Part shown: piece after piece, positions 26,101 to 38,100 of the stretch | Numbering within the stretch: the first letter of the stretch is position 1 | Layout: each line of letters starts with the position of its first letter | Assembly (NCBI GenBank): GCA_903632075.3 | Contig: CAHIKZ030004296.1 | Coordinates: forward strand, 1,566,001-1,630,000 | DNA length: 64,000 nucleotides | Origin: Acanthosepion pharaonis | Taxonomy: Eukaryota; Mollusca; Cephalopoda; Sepiida; Sepiidae | Direction of reading: 5' to 3' | Position numbers and translations under genes: made by a program | Notes under the pieces: generated by a model | The model's database searches: none | What the model saw: only the letters and a program-made list of their open reading frames with translations | What the model was told of the DNA's origin: nothing

Positions 26101-29100
26101 TCTTCTTGCTATTGATGTTTAGTCCTTTCTTCTTGCTTTCCTTCACTACCTTCTGTAGAAGCTTCCTGTGTTACATTTTTTTATTTTCTAATTATGTCAT
26201 CCTTATCAATTTTTTAAAGGATTGAAACAAATGATTTTTGGAGAACTTGCACAACATCATCCTCTCTCTTTCTTTCATAATATGATGCCAGTGTGGATAC
26301 AAATATAGTCAAAATAAATGGCAATAGATCAAGAGTTAAGAGAAAACAGATCATACCTGTATCAAAATAGTGACATCCACTCAGTATTGGAACTTGAATA
26401 AGCAATTCAACTTTGTGTGTTGCTATCAACTGAACCTTGGAAAGTAGGCTTACAGCCACATCACACTGAAACACAAACGTTCCTGTACGATCACCAAAGT
26501 TAAGCAAAATCGAGTCTGGTTAGTGTCTAGATGGGTGACCACTTGTGAATACCAAATGCTGTAAGCCTGGATGTATATGGGTGGTGTAATGGATAATGGC
26601 TTGGAATTTTTAATTAGAGAGCCGAGTTACAATTTCAGTTGGGTTCATTATATTCCCTTATGTGGGAAAGGTATGAATCCTCCTCTTCTCCCCACAGATA
26701 TGGGTTAACTAGTAAGACTTGTATCACAATCATTATTATCTAAAAAAAAATCTTACAATTTGAAAAAATACTTCCTGGCTTTAAATAACCTGAATAGTGT
26801 TGATAAGCCATATGAACCTTGGAAAGCTATCACTCTTAATCCAAGCAAGGGCTGAGATATAAGTTAATCAATTAACTGTAGCACAAGAGGTTCAGCAGGC
26901 ATTTTCTAAATGTGATAGTAACTTTATCAAATGGAGATTTATATTGTGTTATGCATGTCTGACAAATAAAAATATCTGTCATTTGCAGATTAGCCATAGA
27001 ATTGCATTCATAATTAAAGGCTTAAGATATAAAGTATCTGTCTCTCTTACCTGCTGTAGCCAGTTCCATTAAGGTGGTTTCCTCTGTGTCAATCAAATTG
27101 ACAAATCCAATAACTGGTTGGTCTTTCTTAGATTTCTTGCTAGTTGTACCACTCACAGAATTACCTACAAGAAAATATGGTAGAACAAACCCTTCAAGAA
27201 TTACTGTTAGAATTATGTGGAAGATATATACAATTCTATTCAGCTTTCTATTGCTTCTAATTAAAAGAGAAAGTAATTTTATTATATTTTACATTATAAA
27301 TTACTCATATTTTACTTATATTTATGTTTTTATTTATTACACATTATATTTTACTTATATTTATGTGCAGTACTAGAGAGGCAGTTAGGTCTCATCATTT
27401 TACAGATGAAATTGCTAGAAGTAACCATAAGTTCTATGATTATAGTTTCTTCATCTCGCACATCTCACTTGTGGAACTCTCTTCCAGCTGCTTGTTTCCA
27501 GTCAACTTTGATCTTCAAATCCAATGTCAAGTGTTATCGTCTGCCTTCTTAATTCCTCTTCCTTTATTGTATCTCTCTCCTTAATAATGTTTTTCTTTTT
27601 TCTCATATTCTTTTACACTCAGTAACATCTTGTGTTTTAGTGGCTTTATGATTTTGCTTGGGGTGAAATGATTCTGGATCATACAATGATTATCGTCTTT
27701 CCTCACAAAACTAATTCTTATACAGTGTGGGATATTTAAAAATAATAATGATAAAAATAAAATAAAAAAATATTTAAGAACAAAAACAATAGAAAGCTAA
27801 ATGAAAGCTTGTGTTTGTTGTATTCCCCTCAGACACCAAATATACTTGGGAAAATTTTTCTATCTGCTTACTTCCTATATATGCATTTTAATGTTTGCTG
27901 TGTCCCTATATATCTAATTATCATAGTGAATGAAAATTTGGATGAATTTGTTTAATAAATCCTACCCATGGTATCACAGATTATAAATTCTACCCATGAT
28001 ATCACAGGTTATACAAACAGCTAGTGAATAACATCAGGGTATTATCTTTAATCATATCTCATTTTTATCAACTTGATTTATTTTATCATAACATTTATGA
28101 GTTCATTGATCAAGACAGAATATTTAAACATGAAAAAAAAAAGAAATACATTTGAGTTGAGATTATTTATTGGTTTTTATAAATTCAAAAGATGTTTGAA
28201 AAGAAAATGTAATTTTCACTTCTTTTTACCTAAGACATACATAATAAAAAAAAACAAAAACTAATGAACATTTTTTAAATCATTATCATGACCTACTTTT
28301 AGTACCAAAGACATGTTTCTTCATTATCATCTAAAGAGAATTATTTGATAGTATGTATTTAACATTTCAGTAACATCAAGTTAGACTATAAGTATAAGTA
28401 CCAGTAGTCTATGGTGTCTGGTTAAACATTAACCTATAGATACTTCACATATACAATATGGGACATAATTTTTTAGCCATTTTTTTAGGAACAAAGTGAG
28501 GGTCCTTATGCCATTAAATAAGAACAAATATAAGAACTAAGGAAATGAAGACATTCCTTTTTCTACTTTGGATAGTTGGTTTACTGCTACCACTGCTGAC
28601 ATAATCTTTTTACCACCTTTACTGTTACACATCCTAATTTATATAAAAATTATTAACGTTTCATTTTCCTTCTTTGGCATCTTCATTTCTAAATCAATTA
28701 TATTTCCTACTAGTAGGTTTCGCTCACTCGCCATCGCTTCACAAAGTAAGATATATTAACTACTTGAAATCTTTGAAATAAAAATTTTAAATGAACATTT
28801 CATACTTAAATGAATATTTCATAATTGGCTTGTTATAGTTAAGGAAAGTAAATACCAAGTTACTTAATTTTGATAACACATTTATTTATCATCTCTCAGT
28901 TGCATCTTCGTCTTTGGGCAGAGTGCAATCAGAGGTGACTCCATCAAGGGACAGAGTTACAACTGAGGAAAATTATACTGAGAGGTGCCCAGGCCTGGAG
29001 AACAGCTGCCCAAGGCCATACCCTTTCATTGCATTAGAGAGAGGGATTGGTGCTCGCACCAAAGCCAATGCAACCAATGGCTGCAGGGTCTTGGGGAATT

Positions 29101-32100
29101 TTTGTTCCTAGCCCAGGTGTACATGATCAGGCTCCCCACATTAAACCGACCTTGTGTCACAATGTGAGTAAATACCAAATTACTATAAAGTAAAGCTGGA
29201 GCTTTTTAATCTCAGAATTTGTGGGAGAATTGAGCTCCAATTTCTCATTTATTCATATAGATTTCATAATATAGGTTTTATTAATTAGCTGTTATGTTTC
29301 TCTAACTCTTCAAATGTTGAATGTATAAATAATTCTATTTTCCCATCTTTACACTATATTAATTTTATCTTATAAATTGTCCCCTGTTCTGTCACCCATA
29401 AAATAAAAATAATTTTTTGTACAGAAAATAAGGATCTATGTACATCAAATTTTCTTTAAAGAAAAGAAGAATTATTGTTGAACTTTTAAAAGGTAAGCTT
29501 AAACATTAGTTAAATACTTAAACATTAGTTCAATACTTAAATGCAGCAATCAGTTTTGAGTTCTTCTGTAGTTTATTGATATATATTGTATCTACTCCTC
29601 CCTATTGTGATGGTGGCCAAATCAAGAGTCCTCCACAGGAGATAGCTTAAATGCTACCCAATAGGGCAACTTTTAAGCTAGTTTATAATAAAACGTGCAC
29701 TGCAATTTTGGATACAAAAGAAAGATAAAAGTTACTCCCCTTGAATCATGAACTCAATGATAAGGGCTAGTATAATATATTAATATATATATATTTTAAC
29801 CTCACATAATCTGGCAAACCTGAATCTGAGCTCAATGAAAATCGTTCCCTGCACATAACTTTTCTAGGGTTTTTGAATGAGCTATTAATCATTGAAATCG
29901 AACCAGTGGGAGGGGAAGAGTTGCTTGGACACAAATATGCACAAACACACACACATACACCATACTTTATATATAAGATGAGATAATATGAAATTTATAA
30001 ATCAGCCATTTACAATCATGATATTGTGACACAGTCGGCACCAAAATGATTGACAAACTCAACAATTCAGTGCACTGAGTATAAACCTGATAAAACAAAA
30101 ATCTCACCTCTGTAATTGAAGGATGTGGTAAAAGATGGTAGTGCATATGATGATAGAATATTGTTTCAGATCATATCTTAGATCTACTTGGAAATGGCAA
30201 GGAAAAACTGCCTCTAAAATCAACTAGTAATTGTACCAATCCACTTGGAATGCAATTGCAAAAAAAATACGATTACTAAATGTAAACATTCAAGTCTCAT
30301 TTGAGGACAATTCCAGAAGAAGAATATAAAAGATCAAAGTATCAATAATAAGTCTTATAATCAAGAAGATACAACATATTTTGAAAAAAAAAAAAAACAG
30401 AAATTCCCTTCACAGAATAAGCTTGTATCATCCAAAGTATAATAATAATGGAAATATAACATCAATAGATGTGGATTTAATATCATTTTGTTATTTCTTC
30501 CTGTTGTTTTAATATGTACACTTTAATTGCAATTATTAAATGGTCATGGAAGTTTCATTTGCTACACTCCTTTTTACACTTGAAGCTCTATTGTGTCTCT
30601 TATTAATAGAATAACAGTTCCTATGTATTTTCAGCAGTGGTAATGAGATCTGTCTCAGGGTAGTCTGCAGTTAAAAAAAAGAAGTTTTTCTTTACCTGAC
30701 AATATTTCTTTGGCTGCAAGGAACAATTCTGCTACAGTATCGATGAGTTCTATTTCCCATTGGGAGCATCCATTGGTTTGTACAATCCGTTGACGACTGT
30801 TATTAAGGCTTTCCAAGATGGCCAGGATCTGTGCAGATCCGCAGTCAAACATTTCCATAATTAATTTTTCTGTCTGTGTTCGTGGCCAGGTAACCTGAGA
30901 ATAAACAGAGAAAATATACTGGTCTTAAAGGATTTCCCTTCTTATTTTGATAATTTTATATTGAAAATGTGTATTTCTAATAATTTATAATTTTCTTCTG
31001 TTTTTCTTTATTTTTTCTTGCATTTAAAAATTTTTTGTTTTTAATTTTCGTTTGCTTTTTATTTCATATTTGAAATAAAGAAAAATAAATAATAAAAGTA
31101 AATCTCTTTCAGATTACACTATACATTTTATTATTCCAAACCATCTAAATACAGTACTTTCTTTCATTCATCCCTGTACAATGCATTCTTATGATATATT
31201 CATTTTTTATTGAAATGCAATTTTTAATTTGTGTAAAAGTATAATTGAAGTATTTTTATCAGTAATTTTTATGAAAGTAAATCAATTTTTAAAAAAATAC
31301 TAAACTGGCTTGCATAAACATCCCACCCAAACTCAAAATGAATTTCATACTTTTTCCTAAATTGATTTTATGTGAAATTCTGAAATAAAACATTATCATA
31401 AAAAGATCTTTCTTCACAAATCCCCAGATTTTTGTTGCTTATTTTACAGTATTTTAACTGGTCGTCTCCAACCATCTACAGATGAATAGTTTTAAATATT
31501 CAAACTCTTTCATTTTGCTGATTTTTTTTATAAATTATTGTAAGATACTTACAAAAGAGCAAGAATAAAATATTTTTATATTTTAAAATAATACTTTAAA
31601 CATATTTAATATTAAAAAGAAAATGAGTGTGTTTCAGAATTTATATCATACAACACGTGTATTTGAATTTTGGGGTCTCTCATGTCTGAAACGTTTTGCT
31701 GTACTAAAGTTATCTCTCTTGAATTGGTAAATTCACAGATAAAAACTATAATAATAAAGAGTTGACAAAATGACAATTTCATATATGCCATCATACACAT
31801 TGTAGAGGATGGTCCAAAATAATATCTTGTACCAGGCAGTCTAGAAGAAATGCATAGTAAAGGGTGAATGAGAAAAAATGCATTTTACAAGGTAGCCCAG
31901 AAGAGATGCGATTTAAAGGGTAGCACAGTACAGTGTGGTCCAAAATAATGCATTGTACAGGATAGTCCAGAAGAAATGTACAGTACAGAGTGGTCCAAAA
32001 GAAATGCACAGTACAGACTGGTCTAAAAGAAATGCACAGTATAGGGTGGTCCAAAAGAAATGCACAGTACAGGGTGGTCCAGAAGAAATGCACTTTATAG

Positions 32101-35100
32101 AGTAACCCAAAAGAATGCACTGTACAATGTGGTCCAGAAGATATGTATCATTAACAAATGATGGAAAATTCTGCCTATACTATAGCAAAAATCAATAATA
32201 ATAATAATAATAATAATAATACTCACATTTAAGTAATCTTTTATATTAAATCTGTTTTTCATACGCATAACAGTCCTGTGTTTCTTCCGTGTTTCAAAAA
32301 CAGCTCGTCTGAAAATCATTAGGGCCATCTACAGAAAGAAAAAAAAGTAAAATGTTTATATAAATACAGCTAATAATTTATTCAAAATATATCTATATAA
32401 GGTGTGCTGAAAAAAATATTACCTCAAACAAAAATGGATTCCTTCACAAATTCTGACATATGATCATTTGGCTACAGTTTTCGAAGTGGGTTTTGTTGAG
32501 TACTTGTCAACACCCTTTACAATTACTAGGTAAATTCTAAGGAAGTGAAATAGTATAGTTTCTGTCAGCTCAAAAAATGAAATTGGTAAACTAAGTGCAT
32601 AACATCCTGATGATCTTGAGATCATGGAACTGACTAACTAATTTCCAGCTGATTCTTGAAGAGGAGCTCAGCATTTCTCAGTAACTCTTCTTATTTCAGT
32701 GATGCCATAAGAGACATAACATGGCATCCTGGTGATATCCTGGATCAAGGGACCAACCAACTATGTAACCCAATACTAAATGCCACCTGATTGTTGGAGG
32801 GGAAATGGACATTGCAAAGAATCTCTTCTTACCCTAGAGATTCCATAACAGTCCTAGTATGGTAAGATCCAACTTAATGTAACCATTAATAATTTCAACT
32901 ACATATAGAAATATTAGTCCTTTTAAAAGATTGAAATAGATGTAACAAATGTTTACACTTATAAGTATTTGAACAGTAATTATGGGAGATTTGTTTGCCC
33001 AAATGTTCATTCCCTCACTATGCAAACCATCATGACATACCAAGTGACTCCAGTCAATATTGTGTATGAATTTCTCAGTTGTGTTGTCATCTACTATGGC
33101 AACAGAAAGCAACCTTTGTTGTAATTGTCAATCGGCAATTTCTTGAAAAAGAATGCAGTGGAAAATGAAGTAATACTGGTGAACAAAGCAGAAATGATGA
33201 AAGTTAAATAAACTTTTCATTTTACCATAAGTTATTTTTCTTAGGATTTGAAAAATTATTTTTTGTTGCTATCAAAAGAAATGGTTTATGTTTTACTTAC
33301 TAATAAGTTTGTTAATAATAAGATAAAAATAATAAATAGCCACAGATTCTCCCGTAGAAACAATGTTTTTAACTCATTTACGTCAAAGAGCTCTGTGTAT
33401 GCATTTGTCTAAAACAAATTTGGCTTGACTACCATTTACTAGGCCCAAGGTCCTGGAGGTAGACAACAACTTTAACAAAACAGTCGACTAAATGGAATAG
33501 GATTAACTGACTAAAATCGTGATGCAATCTCAATATACACTTCTGGCCTCATTGAACAATCTGATCACCATAATTGAACTACTGTTACTACTTTATCTAC
33601 TTATTTGTATTTAGGTTGAATAGTAATTACTTATTGAAGGCAAACTTAGCACAATAATAGGTGAGGTTATCATATTTAAATTATTTGTTGTTATTCTTAG
33701 GTTTTCTTTGGTAGTCAAGCCACAAATTTCCTTAAAAACACCGATGAAACAAAGAACAGTACTTTCTGGCTGGGAACTTCGAACAGGCATTCATATTGAT
33801 TATTAAAAAAGAAACCCCAAAAACTAAATCTTAAAATGAAAGAAGTTTTAAATATTCAATTCTACAGATATGGCATTTGCTGCAGGAGAATAGATAACAA
33901 GTGAGGCTCACCAACCCATTCAAAGCCTGATAAATTCCACCTTTATTGTAGCCTATGTGTCATGCGGAGACACAGTGGAGTAATGGATAGCAGCTTCATT
34001 TGAGGAATCAGCGAGCTGAGTTCAAGTTCCAGTTGAGTTCATTACATTCACTTACATACTAATACCGTTGGAAAAGGTATTGTTATGAATGCAGATAGCT
34101 CAAACACGCATACACGCATATATTAAGGTTAATCTCCGCTTGACAACGGAAGAGGTCACGTGGAAGTCTCGAGTCATTTTGGGGAAGCAGGTCAAGAGGT
34201 TGACTGACCCAGTTACCTGTAGCAACAGACGTCTAGACAGAATCTAGACAGGAGACTGACGTAAGGTTGTGAAGCAGCAGGAACTGGAATTCGCGCCAAA
34301 ATGCAGGACACGTGGGAATTAGAAAATTACTTGGAAGTCAGTTGCTGTCTTGTCTTTGAAGGAGCAAGACTCGAAATCGAAGCGCTGATAACTTATGAAC
34401 GGAAAGATGAGACTCATTTTGGTAATGATGGAACTTGTCTGATTCATCATAAGCAACTCCGGATAAGAAATATAAGGATGTATATTTCTGTTCGTCAACT
34501 CCAGATTGAAGAAGATAAATCGAGTTATTTATCACAGAAGACACAAGGAAATTCGCACACTGAGAATACAGAAAAGAAAGAAAAGAGAAATCAAGAGAGA
34601 AGAAGAAAGTATATATCTCTGTTGCAGCTGGACTGTGTTTGAAGCTGAACAGTGTAAAGAAGAAGAAAGAAAGAAAAGAGAAAACAAGAGAGAAGAAGAA
34701 AGTATATATCTGTTGCAGCCGGGCCGTGTTTGAAATTGAATTTGTGTAAAGAAAAGAAAGAAAGAAAAGAAAGAAAGAAAAGAGGAAACGTGAGAGAGAA
34801 AGAAAGGACAATGAGTAAAAGAGAGAACTGAATATGAAGATAAGTAATCAGATATTTTGGACTCGTGTTAGAAAGATACACATGCATCCATAAATTTTAT
34901 GTTCTCACAAACACCTTTCCACATGTCAAAATAGTAATATATGAATCCTACCCCATCTCCTTTCTTTTTGGTTATGCATTGATTTCTGCATTCGTAGTTA
35001 TTCATACTTATTTTTTTTATCCGTTCGGGTTCAGTCAAATCCACTTGGATTTGGACATATTTTGGTATACCAACATAAGTCTTGAGGTTCTGGCCGTTGG

Positions 35101-38100
35101 ATGCTTTACTCATGCTTATATTTTTCTTTTATTGTAATATCTTGTGTATATGTATATATTAAAATTCTTATACCAAAATTTATTACGCCTCATCGTTCAT
35201 CCTTGAATTGTGGATCGGTATATGTGTTGAAAACGAAGCGAACCTGGGAAAAGACTACTGTTTGATTATCTCAATCAAACAGTGTTCTTTAAAATATTTT
35301 GTTTACTAATTGTCCATTTATCATCATCTGGGAGAGATAGTCCGTATCTCTCCATAGACGTGATAACGTATATATCTCTTGGTCAGCATGTGATTGCATT
35401 ATAAATTATTCGTCGAGTAGGGCATATGACAGTATGAATCCATCTCTTCTCCATTCCCCAACTATGGATAAAATAGCAGGACAGACTGGGTCCTATAGTC
35501 TTGGGTGGTAACCAATCTAGGAGGAAAATCTGAATTCAAAGCATGTGGGTTGAGTGCACAAACCAAGGGTAATCCACACCATATTCCATTGTCAAGAGCT
35601 TGCAGAGAAAATAGGTACTGCCAAGCTATCTGAATGCCTACTGAAAAGATCATTAGGAAGAAGAATCAAAGTTTGTTTCTTCTGTCCTCAGGTCCCTCTG
35701 ACGATTGAAGCATTCAAGGGACTTATGATGATAATGTGTCTAATACAGTTCAATAAACATTTTTTAACTGATCCTATCTTTCCTATTAAATTGTGAAATG
35801 AAGGTTCTCCTGAATAGCAACTCATCTAGATCATTTTGTACTAACATGGGTGTCCCCCAGGGCTTCATCCTTGGTTCTACTCTGTTTTTAATTTTTATTA
35901 ATGACCTTCTTGATGACATCAGCTCTCAACTTGGCATCTACGCTGACGACATAACCATTTACTGCTGCCTGGATATTAAGGCATCGAGATCTCATCAATT
36001 TACAGTTAAGATGTAGCCGTAAATTTTAACAGTTTCTTTTCTTGCACTTCTCACTTGTGGAACTCTCTTCTGGCTCCATGCTTTCCAGCCAACTGCAAAA
36101 ATTTAAATGCAATGTCAATCACTAATGACTGTCCTCCTGATTACTCTTTCCTCTTCCCGCTCATTATTAATGTTTCTATTCCTAATTATTCCACACCCTA
36201 TAACCCCTTGTCTTAGTGGCATTACTGCCTTGTATGGGGTGACACCAATTAAAAAAAATGTCAATTAGCTAGTACCATAAGCTCCATTCACATGCTCAAT
36301 TATTGTGCAAAACTAAATTCAGCTGAGTAAATATTTGGGTTTATCTATGAAAGTACAATGTTTAGCAACTTTTATGTTGCAGGCTGATTTGTAGTGTAGT
36401 GAGTGGCACACAACTTTATGTCTGTGCCAGATAAAGCTCACTTGAGTAAATCTCATCATTACTGCAGCTCAAGCAGCTCACCTTTAGTCTCAAAAGTTTC
36501 AATGGTCATCAGCAAAATTAACAGCCCACGGTATGAGTTATGTATTATGGATCTCAAAATCAAGCTTGTAGAGAAATTTAACTATCTGCATAGTGTAATA
36601 ACAGATGATGGAAAATGTAACACAGAAATCCGAAGATGCCTAGGAATAGTGAAAAATATCTTAAAAAAACTAAGTAAAGTATTAAGACATCAGAAAATGT
36701 TGTTAGAAACAAAGAAAAGTGAGCTGGACTGCTATGCAATATCTAATCTCTTATATAGCAATGAATACTGGACAGTTCTTTCACAGATAAAGAAGAGACG
36801 TGATTCAACTGACAAATTGTTGTAAAATATGGCAAGGGTATGTTGAAGTTGAGGTAAACATTTAACCAATCAATCTTCCAAGAAGAAAAGAGAAAGAGAT
36901 GAGAGGAAATAAAATAACACTGCCTCAGAAACCACAGCACGACAAGTGGCATGCAAATTGAGGAACAAAAAGTTCCAAGGAAATGACTTCACAAGACACC
37001 AAGTCTTGCCAAATGCTGACAGCTGGATTTCCTGTCACTTTTATTGACATGAGACAGTTGACAAACCTTAGACAAGTTGCAGAGAGGCTCGTATCTGGAC
37101 ATGCCAAGCTGTTCTGCTGCTAATGGAGAAGATCCAGTTCCAACTGGTTTTACGTCTGTACTGACATACGTTTTCAGCATAAACATATCAGAACATTGGA
37201 GTAATAAGGAAGTGTTAAGGAAAATACGAACCATAAAGAAACTTACAAACATAAAGAGACAGGTGAAATATCTGGGACACATTATGAGGAAAGAGGGCCT
37301 AGAGAATTTAGAACTCACAAGACGTAAAGAAAGCAAGAGGAGAAAAAGAGAAAACAGCACGTAACTTAACAAGTTTTTGCAAATGGATGGAAGAACAGGG
37401 ACAGTAAGCAGAGCATAGATTAATATTGAAAGAAAGTGTAAAGCTGGTAAAACATTTGGATCTCATCAGAACAGTTGTACTCATCATTATTAATAGACTT
37501 GAAATAATCCTGAAGAGCTTTACAAAGAGGCTGAAAGAATTGAAACTAACCAATATGATAAACCTTATTAAAATCAGCCACAATAGTAAGAAGAATAGTG
37601 GAGGATTGGTGAGACATGCTGTCACTTAATCTTCAGATATAACTGGTATGGAAATTCTTTAAATAATACACATTACCTTCAGAGTTGATTCCCGAAAAGC
37701 AGAGTTTATATCTTTGTGAAGGATCTGACCATCTTCTTTCAGTTTTTCAATCTGCCATAAATCGCTGATTTTGCACAAAGCCCTTCGTGCAAATGCTTCT
37801 GCCTGTTGTCCTGATACGGAGTCCCAGTAACAATAACAAACTGCCATATACAAAGTGCTTCTCCAGGTGAGAAATTGCACACTAAGCAATGGGAGACTGT
37901 TTTCTAAACACATACAGGCCCACACCAAGTATTCTAGTACCTGAAAATAACACATTAAACGTCTGAAATATTTTAATTAACATGAATTCATTTGGCAAAC
38001 AAAACTGAATAACATTTCTTGAATTTGAATTATGGATTTAATGAAAAATTTAATTTTAAAATAATTTTATAGACGTGCATATATCCAACTTTCATTTCAA

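Larger units (their letters stand above)
27165..30695. other. CFAP54 intron 8
   Basis: Contains a LINE 3' end (27390-27690) and a dispersed repeat (28890-29175). The rest, including 29180-30690, is AT-rich with nothing recognised. Confidence 0.5.
30895..32226. other. CFAP54 intron 7
   Basis: 31000-31790 is AT-rich with nothing recognised. 31800-32145 is a 28-bp minisatellite, followed by an (AAT)n run directly before exon 7's donor. Confidence 0.55.
32329..37676. other. CFAP54 intron 6
   Basis: Contains a diverged tandem duplication of about 125 bp (32595-32860), a SINE split by a solo LTR (33965-35700), and two LINE fragments (35797-36260, 36400-37420). Nothing was recognised in 32870-33960. 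Confidence 0.55.

Noticed and set aside
26472..26480. TTTCAG just inside exon 10 as its acceptor
   Set aside because: With the phase from exon 9 it gives an immediate TGA.
28914..29167. 60-65-codon plus-strand frames in a GC-richer patch
   Set aside because: The patch is a dispersed repeat shared with 54 kb and the 61-62 kb array. No protein family was recognised and the frames are not shared between copies.
31791..32120. 109-codon minus-strand frame next to exon 7
   Set aside because: A translated 28-bp minisatellite.
34301..34887. Frames of 75-157 codons on both strands
   Set aside because: They lie inside the solo LTR and come from a purine-rich tandem duplication. No domain and biased composition.
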